Below are positions 36,255 to 44,509 of a DNA stretch of 64,000 nt, in pieces. The notes beneath the pieces are model-generated. The model searched no databases. It worked only from the letters and a program-made list of their open reading frames with translations, and was not told the origin of the DNA. The DNA lies in NCBI GenBank assembly GCA_963926475.1, contig CAWUXE010000009.1, positions 1 to 64,000 on the forward strand, in the 5' to 3' direction. The position numbers and the translations under genes were made by a program. Each line of letters starts with the position of its first letter. Positions within the stretch are counted from its first letter, which is position 1. Source of the DNA: UBA2040 sp002384725 (GTDB taxonomy: Bacteria; Bacteroidota; Bacteroidia; Flavobacteriales_D; Crocinitomicaceae).

Positions 36255-37616
36255 ATGGCCAAAATTAAATCAGCATTTTTCTGTCAAAACTGTGGATACG
36301 AAGCCCCAAAATGGTTGGGGAAATGCCCATCTTGTTCGGAATGGAACACCTTTGTCGAAGAAAAAATTGAGAAATCAGTTCCGCATGCTGTTGCATTCTC
36401 CGCATCTGCGAGTAAATCGAAACCATTGGCGGTGCAAACCATTACAACCAATTCGGAAGTTAAAATTCCACTTGTAGATCAAGAACTAAATCGTGTTTTG
36501 GGCGGAGGGTTGGTACAAGGTTCCTTGATTTTGTTTGGCGGAGAGCCAGGCATAGGAAAATCGACCTTGATGCTGCAATTGGCCATCAAAAATAAGAACA
36601 AGAAAATACTGTACGTTTCTGGCGAAGAAAGTGAACAACAAATTAAACTTCGTGCCGACAGAGTAGGAATTGAAAATGACGCTTGCTTTATCCTTGCAGA
36701 AACGCATTTACAGAACGTTTTTAAGCACGCTGAGGACGTTCAACCCGAAATCCTTATCATTGATTCAATTCAAACTCTTTATTCTTCAGAAATCGAAAGT
36801 TCACCAGGAAGCGTTTCTCAAGTGAAAGAATGTACAGCGCAATTGCTTCGGTACGCGAAAACGACTGGAGTTCCTGTTTTCTTGATCGGACATATTACCA
36901 AGGAAGGATCTTTGGCGGGACCGAAAGTTTTGGAACACATGGTAGATTGTGTATTGCAATTTGAAGGTGATAGGCAGCATGTATATCGTTTGCTTCGTGC
37001 CATAAAAAACCGATTCGGAAGCACGAATGAGCTTGGCATTTATGAAATGGTCGGTGGCGGACTTCGTGAAGTAATTGATCCAACCGATATACTCGTTCAT
37101 CAAAAAGATTCTGCATTAAGTGGAGTTGCTTTAGCTGCTACGATGGAAGGAATGCGTCCACTTTTGATTGAGGTTCAGGCCTTGGTGAGCACAGCGGCAT
37201 ATGGTACTCCGCAACGTTCTTCAACTGGGTTTGACGCCAAACGGCTGAATATGTTGTTGGCGGTTATGGAAAAACGATGTGGCTTCAAATTGGCAGCAAA
37301 AGATGTGTTTTTAAATATAACGGGCGGAATAAAAGTCGTTGATCCTGCGATTGATTTGGCGGTTGTCGCGGCCGTACTATCCTCCAATACCGATTTATCA
37401 TTAGATTCTAAAACTGTCCTTGCCGCAGAGGTTGGTCTATCAGGAGAAATTCGTCCCGTTAATCGAGTAGAACAGCGGATTTCCGAAGCACAGAAATTAG
37501 GTTTTGAGCGTATAATCATCTCTAAGTATTGCAAAGGCATTGTACCGAAAGATTATACAATTAAAGTTTTAATGTGCGGGAAAATGGAAGAAGTGGTGAA
37601 GGCTCTATTCGCCTAA
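36255..37616 (+). CDS. radA: DNA repair protein RadA/Sms
   Basis: A cytosolic ATPase that drives branch migration during recombinational repair. The 453 residues show the N-terminal zinc finger (C10, C13, C24, C27), Walker A GGEPGIGKST, Walker B EILIIDSIQ, the RadA-specific KNRFG motif, and a C-terminal Lon-protease-like domain (LAVVAAVLSSNTDLSLD; GEIRPVNRVEQRISEA). The length is normal. The stop lies 2 nt from that of the convergent membrane-protein gene, with no visible terminator between them. Confidence 0.96.
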   Translation: MAKIKSAFFCQNCGYEAPKWLGKCPSCSEWNTFVEEKIEKSVPHAVAFSASASKSKPLAVQTITTNSEVKIPLVDQELNRVLGGGLVQGSLILFGGEPGIGKSTLMLQLAIKNKNKKILYVSGEESEQQIKLRADRVGIENDACFILAETHLQNVFKHAEDVQPEILIIDSIQTLYSSEIESSPGSVSQVKECTAQLLRYAKTTGVPVFLIGHITKEGSLAGPKVLEHMVDCVLQFEGDRQHVYRLLRAIKNRFGSTNELGIYEMVGGGLREVIDPTDILVHQKDSALSGVALAATMEGMRPLLIEVQALVSTAAYGTPQRSSTGFDAKRLNMLLAVMEKRCGFKLAAKDVFLNITGGIKVVDPAIDLAVVAAVLSSNTDLSLDSKTVLAAEVGLSGEIRPVNRVEQRISEAQKLGFERIIISKYCKGIVPKDYTIKVLMCGKMEEVVKALFA

Positions 37617-37618
37617 CT

Positions 37619-38539
37619 CTATAAAACAAACCAATTAAACAATCCGACAAATGCTAACATTGCTTCTCCACAGAAGTTGATATACATTGGTGTTTTCTTG
37701 TATGTCCAAAACCCAATATAAAAGAGCATAAAAATCACAAGAATCGAAACATTGAATGTATTATCGCGGTGGGTAAAAAGCATCATTACTACTTGTGGCA
37801 ATATTAATCCAGCAGATAAATAAATACTTCGTGAAACGCCTATTAATTGGGGAATCGTTTTTTGATCAGGTGGATCCACTTCAATATCCGATGTATCAAA
37901 AAGTAAAGCAATTCCGAAAACAAATAAGACGCTCACAAACATGCCTAATTCGAAAAGAAAATGTCCATCGCTTGATGTCCACCTCACATCATCAAAAGAC
38001 GAAAATGGTAAAACACAACAAAGTAAAACGTAAACGCCAACTACCAAAAAAATCTTGATGAAAGGCAATTCCCTTAGGTTTCTCTTTCGAATGCGAACGA
38101 CATACAAAACGCTAATGAAAGCAGAAAATACGAGTATTATTCCACGAAACAAAAAAGTGTTCTCGCTGAAGTTAGCAATGAAAATATGCGCTACATTAAA
38201 AAGCTGAAAACCGGAGATAATTAACCCAATTCCTGCTAAAATTAAAATGGCTTTTGAAAGATTTAGATTCTCTTTCATCCAAACAACTCTTGGCGTTTCC
38301 TTATGAATTTGATTGAACCAAATTTTGTACAGCCGTTGTCCTGTATAAACGAACAAAGTAGAAAAAAAGATGAAAAATGGAATTGGCTCCGTTCTGTATT
38401 GAATCGAAAAACCAAATGAAAAAATAGCAGCGCATAAACTCACCCAGATGTTGCTGTAAACAAGAAAGGCTAAAGCTTTAATTTTGCTTGAATTTCGTGA
38501 TACACTTGTTCTACTGCAATGTCCTCTAAGCAGGTACAT
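37619..38539 (-). CDS. Polytopic membrane protein, UbiA-prenyltransferase-like; start uncertain
   Basis: A protein of up to 306 residues with about eight hydrophobic helices. YTGQRLYKIW and ALLFDTSDIEVDPPDQKTIPQLIG resemble the two Asp-rich loops of UbiA-type prenyltransferases, but the first loop lacks the usual NDxxD, so catalytic activity is doubtful. The only ATG (38539) lies 70 nt inside the upstream glycosyltransferase gene, and the first ~20 residues (RGHCSRTSVSRNSSK) look like an out-of-frame reading of it. The true start is probably a non-ATG codon nearer 38480. It is last in the seven-gene tatA operon. Confidence 0.6.
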   Translation of the reverse strand: MYLLRGHCSRTSVSRNSSKIKALAFLVYSNIWVSLCAAIFSFGFSIQYRTEPIPFFIFFSTLFVYTGQRLYKIWFNQIHKETPRVVWMKENLNLSKAILILAGIGLIISGFQLFNVAHIFIANFSENTFLFRGIILVFSAFISVLYVVRIRKRNLRELPFIKIFLVVGVYVLLCCVLPFSSFDDVRWTSSDGHFLFELGMFVSVLFVFGIALLFDTSDIEVDPPDQKTIPQLIGVSRSIYLSAGLILPQVVMMLFTHRDNTFNVSILVIFMLFYIGFWTYKKTPMYINFCGEAMLAFVGLFNWFVL

Positions 38540-39465
38540 TTTTCTTTACTCTTGCACGGACATTTTTCGGCAGAAGTAATTGTTTTGCTGTTTCTACCAA
38601 GCGGTCTCCACCTAGCAGGATGCATAGGATGCTTTGGCGTAAAAAGACCGATGCAGTTTTTGTTCAGGATTCCGGAAAGATGCAAAGGTCCGGTAGAACA
38701 AGCGACTAACATATCTGAATGATCGATAAAGGAAACCAATTCAGATAAAGAAAACTGACCCGTTGTATCAATTCGGTCTTCTGTAAATTCAACATCAGGT
38801 CGAATAATCAATCCTTCCTTTTCAGTTCCTGTAAAAAACACACGACAACCTGATTTAATAAGGCGATCAGACAATTCAATATATTTCTCTATCGGCCATT
38901 CAACAGCACTTCCCTGTGATTTTGTATGGAGAATTACTTTGGGTTTTTCAGTTTTAAGAATGTCTAAGTCGACAACCGTTTTTACCTTAAAATAAGAAAG
39001 ATCATCAGTCAAATCTGCCCAAGTTGGTAATTCCTTCCATCCTATATTTCGTAGTAAATGAAAATTTAATTGTGCTTCGTGAAATTCAGATTTCTTTCTC
39101 GTGAAATTAATACGTTGGTTACAAGTCAATAGGTGAAATCCACGATGAGACGTTCCTATTCTTTGCGGAATTTTTGCTGCCTTTGCTAAAACTGCGACTT
39201 CCTTGTTAGGGAAAACATGTACAATTGCGTCAAATTTTCCTTCTTTCAATTGGTTTATCTGACCTAGTTTAGATTGATCGAGTAAATCGTTATAATCGAT
39301 TATCTCATCAATAGAAGTGCAGGATTCGATAACGGAAATCGTATACCTGGCCGCTAAAAAGGTAATGTGTAATTCAGGATACTTTTTTTTCAAGGCAACA
39401 CAAAGTGGTAATGTCAAAGTCACATCCCCGATACTGTCTGTTCTAGAAATGAGTATCCTTTTCAA
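38470..39465 (-). CDS. Glycosyltransferase family 9 (heptosyltransferase-like)
   Basis: A cytosolic GT-B enzyme of 331 residues. The N-terminus ILISRTDSIGDVTLTLPLCVALKKKYP is split over the typical GT9 first strand and loop (RxDSIGDVxLTLP); later come HTKSQGSAVEWP and the nucleotide-sugar site ACSTGPLHLSGILNKNCIGLFTP. A CPCKSKEKCTCLED cysteine cluster near the C-terminus is unusual and might bind a metal. The enzyme probably adds a sugar to lipopolysaccharide core. It overlaps the GT2 gene by 4 nt (ATGA-type coupling). Confidence 0.9.
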   Translation of the reverse strand: MKRILISRTDSIGDVTLTLPLCVALKKKYPELHITFLAARYTISVIESCTSIDEIIDYNDLLDQSKLGQINQLKEGKFDAIVHVFPNKEVAVLAKAAKIPQRIGTSHRGFHLLTCNQRINFTRKKSEFHEAQLNFHLLRNIGWKELPTWADLTDDLSYFKVKTVVDLDILKTEKPKVILHTKSQGSAVEWPIEKYIELSDRLIKSGCRVFFTGTEKEGLIIRPDVEFTEDRIDTTGQFSLSELVSFIDHSDMLVACSTGPLHLSGILNKNCIGLFTPKHPMHPARWRPLGRNSKTITSAEKCPCKSKEKCTCLEDIAVEQVYHEIQAKLKL

Positions 39466-40211
39466 CTTTTCTGCAATTTGAATAATTTATAATATTTGCG
39501 ATAGGTCGCATATGCACTCAATCGCGATATTGTAAAGCCTGTTTTGCCATCTAAAATCCCCTTTTTTAATATAAAGCTTTTGATGAACTGAGCTGTAGTT
39601 TTTATGCTGATTTTAACCCAATTAGATTTTTCTCCTGATTGAAATAATTCTTTCGCAGCAATATCTCCAAAATACTCTATTTGCTTCAAATGATCTTCTT
39701 GTGTATAATACGAATAATGCAAAATATCACCTTTCAAAAAACCTACACTTTCTCCTTTTTTCAAATCCAATCGATCATGAGGATTGACTCCCTCCCACTT
39801 TCCGAAATTTCGATTGATGAATCTCGTTTTTGTATCCGGATACCATCCGCAATACTTCACCCAATGTCCACAATAATTGGTAAGGCGATTCATTTTATAT
39901 CCATTAAACTCTTGATTTTTTTTAACTTTAACTATGTTTTCTTGAAGTTCTGGTGTAAGTGCCTCATCAGCGTCGAGTGACAATATCCAATCATTGGTAG
40001 CAGATTGTATAGCAAAGTTTTTTTGTTGAATATGTCCTTCAAAAGGGTTTTGAATAAAGGTTACGCCAAATGATTTGCAAATTTCCTCTGTTCTGTCCTT
40101 TGAAAACGAATCGATAACGACTATTTCGTCGGCTACGTCCTGAAGTGAGGTCAAACAACGTTCGATATTCCTCTCTTCATTGTAGGTAATAATGACCGCC
40201 GAGAGTTTCAT
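39462..40211 (-). CDS. Glycosyltransferase family 2 (LPS core, WaaE/KdtX-like)
   Basis: The protein has 249 residues. It begins SAVIITYNEERNIERCL (GT2 nucleotide-binding strand), then has VVIDSFSKDRTEEIC and the metal/donor motif LSLDADEAL. The later GKWEGVNPHDRLDLKKG and HYSYYTQEDHLKQIEYFGD are typical of WaaE/KdtX-like enzymes that decorate lipopolysaccharide core. It has no transmembrane anchor. It sits 4 nt after the DUF4837 stop and overlaps the GT9 gene, so a joint role in surface glycan assembly is likely. Confidence 0.9.
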   Translation of the reverse strand: MKLSAVIITYNEERNIERCLTSLQDVADEIVVIDSFSKDRTEEICKSFGVTFIQNPFEGHIQQKNFAIQSATNDWILSLDADEALTPELQENIVKVKKNQEFNGYKMNRLTNYCGHWVKYCGWYPDTKTRFINRNFGKWEGVNPHDRLDLKKGESVGFLKGDILHYSYYTQEDHLKQIEYFGDIAAKELFQSGEKSNWVKISIKTTAQFIKSFILKKGILDGKTGFTISRLSAYATYRKYYKLFKLQKS

Positions 40212-40215
40212 GATT

Positions 40216-41286
40216 TTATTTTATTACAACACTTTTGAGAATAGCCTGAACTTCACGAAGCGGCTGTGTCCAAGAAGCAGTGCTCGGTGCATCGACATAT
40301 CCACTCACACAAATCATTTTTTGCGATTTAGAATGAATAAAATGATATGCCCAAAAGGCTCCACCGGTTCCGTGTTTACCCAGGCCAACAAAGACAAACA
40401 TACCTTTCATTTCTACGACTGACAATGTTCCATCTTCATTCGTTGTGGGATCTATTTCTGGGTAAACTATCTTGTTGTATTGGGTGCCCATGTACATTCC
40501 TTCATAATCAGACGGCACGTTGTAACGCAGCATGGTATCCCGATCGCGTAGAAGTTTCTCTAAGCTAAATTGAGATGAATCTTTATAATCATATTGATAT
40601 ACCAAGATTCCCGAGGTAATTGTTCCAGGGTCTTGTGTCCCTGCACCAACAAACTCTATAGGTCTTGCTGCACTTGGAAACTCAATTCTATAAAAATTGG
40701 CTCTGGTGGTCACTAATCTTGCGCCATCAGGTAATTCAAAATCGATTCCGAAGTTTTCTATGACTTTATCAGTGATATACCGATTTTCTGATTCAGCATA
40801 ATATTTTTTAATTCGTTTCCATTCATAGGTGTCAAACTCTTGGTGAACAGACTTTAATCCGGCAGAACATGTTTTTTCCAATTGTTCAAAATCTCTGGCC
40901 GTGATATCTATAACCAATTGATCTGCAGCCCAAACACCTACTCTTTTTTCAATCTTACCTATATCGCCTTTCAACGCAGGATCAATATTAATGAACATCG
41001 TATTTCGGTAACGTTTAACTCCCTGTGTGAAATGACTGGGTGTTTTATGAATTAACTCGAATGTGGCCACATCAGGGAAATAGGGCATGATGAATTGCGT
41101 CAAATTTGTATCCAAACATTCTTTGAATCTTGAATCCCATATATCTTGATCACAAACGACTAAAATCTCACCTATTTTCCCAGTAACGGCAATGCCTGTG
41201 GACTTAAAGCTTTTCTTATCAAAGTTACATGAAGACAAGCCAAGCGCTGCAACTGCACAATACAATAAAAACTTCATGTTCATCAT
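40216..41286 (-). CDS. DUF4837 lipoprotein
   Basis: The protein has 356 residues. MKFLLYCAVAALGLSSCNF is a lipoprotein signal with lipobox LSSC. Mature features such as GKIGEILVVCDQDIWDS, KRYRNTMFINIDP and YEGMYMGTQYNKIVYPE fit DUF4837, a Bacteroidota envelope family of unknown role. The ATG at 41286 overlaps the mltD stop by 4 nt (ATGA); a second ATG at 41277 is equally good for the signal peptide. Its position between a lytic transglycosylase and LPS glycosyltransferases suggests an envelope role. Confidence 0.85.
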   Translation of the reverse strand: MMNMKFLLYCAVAALGLSSCNFDKKSFKSTGIAVTGKIGEILVVCDQDIWDSRFKECLDTNLTQFIMPYFPDVATFELIHKTPSHFTQGVKRYRNTMFINIDPALKGDIGKIEKRVGVWAADQLVIDITARDFEQLEKTCSAGLKSVHQEFDTYEWKRIKKYYAESENRYITDKVIENFGIDFELPDGARLVTTRANFYRIEFPSAARPIEFVGAGTQDPGTITSGILVYQYDYKDSSQFSLEKLLRDRDTMLRYNVPSDYEGMYMGTQYNKIVYPEIDPTTNEDGTLSVVEMKGMFVFVGLGKHGTGGAFWAYHFIHSKSQKMICVSGYVDAPSTASWTQPLREVQAILKSVVIK

Positions 41287-42731
41287 TTTACACGAATTTT
41301 TTGACCCACTTTTAATTTGTCAATATTGATGCCGGAATTTAACTTTTTCAATTGGGTTGGCGTTAGACCGTGACGTTTGGCGATAAAGGAAAAATTATCC
41401 CCACTTCTAACCCTATAATATCTAACGACAGGTTCTGCTTTATATTCTTTTTTCTCACCCCCGATTTTAAGCTTTTGCCCAACAAATATCTTAGTAGAAG
41501 ATAAGGCATTCCAAGATCGAATATCTTCGACAGTTACACCATACTCCCGCGATATAGACCCTAATGATTCCCCTCGAGTTACGACGTGCGTATGAGTTTT
41601 CACTTGTTTACTTGGTTCAACCAAAATTATTTTTCCAACTTCATCATCTTCCCCTTTATTCTTCTCCATTTCTGCAAGAATTTCGTTCGTGTCGATAATC
41701 GTAATTGGCACAGCATATAATTCGTTTTCTCTTGTAACCAATAAACCAATAACTTCTAGCGGTCCAGAAATACACTGACGCGGGGAGGTTTCAGGAATAA
41801 AATCTCGTTTATAAATTGGATTCAAGGCTTTAATATCCGCAACATCCCAACCAATTAAATCTGAAATTTTCTGCATTGAAACGCCCCCTTTCATACAAAT
41901 CGTATCCAGTTGTGCATGATGAATTTTAGCTGGAGCGGGAATGATGTTGTGTTCTTTGTGATACGTCAACAAATATGCTGCACCGATGAAATTAGGCACA
42001 TAACCTTGCGTTTCTCTCGGTAAAAATGGACGAATTCCCCAATAAGTCGTTTTTCCTCCTGAACGTCGAATTGCTTTGTTTATATTCCCAGGTCCCGCAT
42101 TATAAGCCGCCAACGCCATGTACCAATCGTCATAAATCCCAAATAGTTTCTTCAAATATCGACATGCTGCATCCGTGGCCAAAACAGGATCCATTCTTTC
42201 ATCAATATAAGTGTTTTCTTGTAATCCGAAATACTTCCCTGTTCCGTACATGAACTGCCACAGTCCCATTGCTCCTGCGTGAGAGCGCACTTGGGGGCGT
42301 AAACCACTTTCGATGACAGCAAGGTATTTCAATTCCAAAGGCATTTCATATTTGTCTAATGTTGCTTCAAACAAATCGAAATACAAAGCGCTACGGCCCA
42401 GAACAATTCGGGCAAAATTTCGTCTTTGTTCAACAAAAAACTTAACACTTGCCAACGACGGATCATTACACTGAAACTCAAAAGGACTCATGTTGTCCAT
42501 CTTAGCCAAACGCATACAGTACACTTCATCCGAAAACGAAGGTATTTCATTTGCTTCATAGTTTAAAGCTTGCATTACTGAATCGTAATCCGTCGAATTG
42601 GCATAATCTGCGTAAAAAGCATTTAAGCTTTGTTCCACCATCGTTAAAAACCTTTCGGATTCAGGATCAGTGTGTTGAGCTGAAAAATTTTGTGCAAGGC
42701 CTAAGAGAAAAATGGATAGGAAAAACTTCAT
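41283..42731 (-). CDS. mltD: Membrane-bound-type lytic transglycosylase with LysM domains (MltD-like)
   Basis: Cleaves peptidoglycan glycan strands in the periplasm. The 482 residues have a signal peptide ending in SAQ and an SLT domain with catalytic E141 in LAVIESGLRPQ. GAMGLWQFMYGTGKYFGL and YNAGPGNINKAIRRSGG follow, and then two LysM domains near the C-terminus (HTHVVTRGESLGSISREYG and YYRVRSGDNFSFIAKRHG). The E. coli enzyme is a lipoprotein; here no lipobox is seen, so it is probably soluble. It directly follows gatA and overlaps the DUF4837 gene. Confidence 0.93.
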   Translation of the reverse strand: MKFFLSIFLLGLAQNFSAQHTDPESERFLTMVEQSLNAFYADYANSTDYDSVMQALNYEANEIPSFSDEVYCMRLAKMDNMSPFEFQCNDPSLASVKFFVEQRRNFARIVLGRSALYFDLFEATLDKYEMPLELKYLAVIESGLRPQVRSHAGAMGLWQFMYGTGKYFGLQENTYIDERMDPVLATDAACRYLKKLFGIYDDWYMALAAYNAGPGNINKAIRRSGGKTTYWGIRPFLPRETQGYVPNFIGAAYLLTYHKEHNIIPAPAKIHHAQLDTICMKGGVSMQKISDLIGWDVADIKALNPIYKRDFIPETSPRQCISGPLEVIGLLVTRENELYAVPITIIDTNEILAEMEKNKGEDDEVGKIILVEPSKQVKTHTHVVTRGESLGSISREYGVTVEDIRSWNALSSTKIFVGQKLKIGGEKKEYKAEPVVRYYRVRSGDNFSFIAKRHGLTPTQLKKLNSGINIDKLKVGQKIRVK

Positions 42732-44180
42732 TTAATTGTTTTTAGACAACGGTTGAATGGAATTAGCTTGTAACTCTAAAATGGATTGAGAAAAGTTAAA
42801 CATTGCCTTTTCTTCGAAATTTCTGGCCATTATTTGAACCCCAAAAGGAAGCCCTTTTTTATCCTTACCAATGGGTAATGAGATAGCCGGATTTCCAGTT
42901 AAGTTTGCGTGAACAGTGAAAATATCTTGCAAATACATTTGAATGGGATCGCTCACACCTCCAATCGCAAAAGCTGAAGATGGCGTGGTTGGCATCAAAA
43001 TGAAATCAGCCGATTTCAATATTTTGTCTGTTCTAGTTTTCAAAACCGCTCTTACTTTTTGAGCTTTTGTATAATACGCATCGTAATATCCTTGCGAAAG
43101 CACAAAAGTGCCAGCCATGATTCTACGTTGAACTTCCGGTCCAAAACCTTCAGATCTTGATTTTTTATAAGTTTGCTCTACGCCTTGCGCTTCCAAACTT
43201 CTATGTCCGAAATGCACCCCGTCGAATCGTGATAAATTGGACGAAGCCTCTGCAGTTGTCAAAACGTAGTACGCTGGCACCATATAGTCTAGATACGGGA
43301 AGCGCACCATTTTAATTGTATGACCAGCCTCTTTCAAAGCTTCGATCGTCTCATCCATTTTTGCTTTTACATCGGCAGCTATGCCTGTATGATTTAAACA
43401 ATCTTCTATTACCGCGATCGTATTTTTCCCTGCTGGAACAAGTGATGAATAATCGTCAACTGGTTTAGAAGATGAAGTGCTATCCATCTCATCTTTTCCA
43501 GCCATTATTTCCATCAGCAAAGCATTATCTTCAAGTGAATTGGTAAAGGGTCCAATCTGATCAAAGGAAGAAGCATAGGCGATAAGTCCGTATCTGCTAA
43601 TTCGACCATAGGTTGGTTTTGAGCCAAAGGTCCCGGTAAAAGATGCTGGTTGACGAATGGAGCCTCCTGTATCACTTCCAAGCGCTGCTGTGCACATTCC
43701 TGAAGCAACAGCCGCAGCTGAACCGCCAGATGAACCACCAGGAACCAAATCTTTGTTTAATGGATTCTTCACAGGGCCGAAAGCCGAGTTTTCGTTCGAT
43801 GAACCCATTGCAAATTCATCGCAGTTAAGACGACCGATAATAATTGCATCTTCCGCCAACAATCTCTCAACTGCAGTTGCAGAATAGAGTGATGTGAATC
43901 CTTCTAGTATTTTTGAAGATGCAGAAATTTTGTGGTCTTTGAAGCAAATATTGTCTTTCAACCCGATGACCATTCCCGCCAATCGACCTGCTTTTCCTTC
44001 TGCTCTTTTTTGATCTATTCGTTTAGCTTGCTCTAATGCGGATGTTTCGAATACCTCTAAAAAGGCATTCAAATCCTGGTTTTCTTGAATTTTCCCAAGA
44101 TATACCTGTACTATATCGACAAGGGAAGACCCGTTCGTTAATTTCGCTTTTACATCAGCAAAAGTGCGTAAATCCATCAT
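42732..44180 (-). CDS. gatA: Glutamyl-tRNA(Gln) amidotransferase subunit A
   Basis: The amidase subunit of GatCAB, which converts Glu-tRNA(Gln) to Gln-tRNA(Gln). The 482 residues contain the amidase-signature triad: K75 in VIGLKDNICF, cis-Ser S150 in PGGSSGGSAAAV and the nucleophile S174 in GSDTGGSIRQPA (numbered from the ATG at 44180; a second ATG is one codon on). gatB and gatC are not adjacent. It sits between tatA (6-nt gap) and mltD (adjacent), so translation and envelope genes share the transcript. Confidence 0.95.
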   Translation of the reverse strand: MMDLRTFADVKAKLTNGSSLVDIVQVYLGKIQENQDLNAFLEVFETSALEQAKRIDQKRAEGKAGRLAGMVIGLKDNICFKDHKISASSKILEGFTSLYSATAVERLLAEDAIIIGRLNCDEFAMGSSNENSAFGPVKNPLNKDLVPGGSSGGSAAAVASGMCTAALGSDTGGSIRQPASFTGTFGSKPTYGRISRYGLIAYASSFDQIGPFTNSLEDNALLMEIMAGKDEMDSTSSSKPVDDYSSLVPAGKNTIAVIEDCLNHTGIAADVKAKMDETIEALKEAGHTIKMVRFPYLDYMVPAYYVLTTAEASSNLSRFDGVHFGHRSLEAQGVEQTYKKSRSEGFGPEVQRRIMAGTFVLSQGYYDAYYTKAQKVRAVLKTRTDKILKSADFILMPTTPSSAFAIGGVSDPIQMYLQDIFTVHANLTGNPAISLPIGKDKKGLPFGVQIMARNFEEKAMFNFSQSILELQANSIQPLSKNN

Positions 44181-44186
44181 AAAAGA

Positions 44187-44363
44187 TTACTTGACTTCTT
44201 CTTCTTCTTTCGATTCATCACCTTTGGATGCCTCCTTGAAATCTTTCATGCCTTTCCCAAGTCCTTTCATCAATTCAGGGATTTTCTTACCACCAAAAAG
44301 TAGTAACAATACAACCAAAATTGCAACAACTTGCCAAGGACCAAATATTCCTAAAATCATCAT
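44187..44363 (-). CDS. tatA: Sec-independent protein translocase TatA
   Basis: A 58-residue reading frame with one N-terminal membrane helix and an amphipathic helix: MMILGIFGPWQVVAILVVLL, then LLFGGKKIPELMKGLGKG and a highly charged DESKEEEE tail. FGGKKIPELMKGLGKGMKDFK is the TatA/E signature split over the hinge. TatA oligomers form the channel of the twin-arginine export pathway. It is the first gene of the seven-gene operon, with a consensus -7 box 15 nt before the ATG. tatC is not in the window. Confidence 0.93.
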   Translation of the reverse strand: MMILGIFGPWQVVAILVVLLLLFGGKKIPELMKGLGKGMKDFKEASKGDESKEEEEVK

Positions 44364-44378
44364 AGCTAAAGTTTTTTA

Positions 44379-44386
44379 CAAAGTTA
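44379..44386 (-). promoter_or_regulatory. Promoter -7 box of the tatA operon
   Basis: TAACTTTG on the minus strand, 15 nt before the tatA ATG. It should drive tatA, gatA, mltD, the DUF4837 gene, GT2, GT9 and the membrane protein. Confidence 0.55.
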
Positions 44387-44453
44387 GGGAAAAATACGGT
44401 GCGAGACTACTATTTCGGCATGAGGGGATATGAGAAAAATGCATAAAATTGAC

Positions 44454-44495
44454 AAAAAAAGAAGGGGCGTATTGAAATACGCCCCTTCTTTTTAT
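44454..44495. terminator. Intrinsic terminator of infB
   Basis: GAAGGGGCGTAT-TGAA-ATACGCCCCTTC with A- and T-tracts on both flanks; on the minus strand the T-run follows the stem 15 nt past the infB stop. Confidence 0.85.
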
Positions 44496-44509
44496 ATTAT
44501 ATTTTTTTC

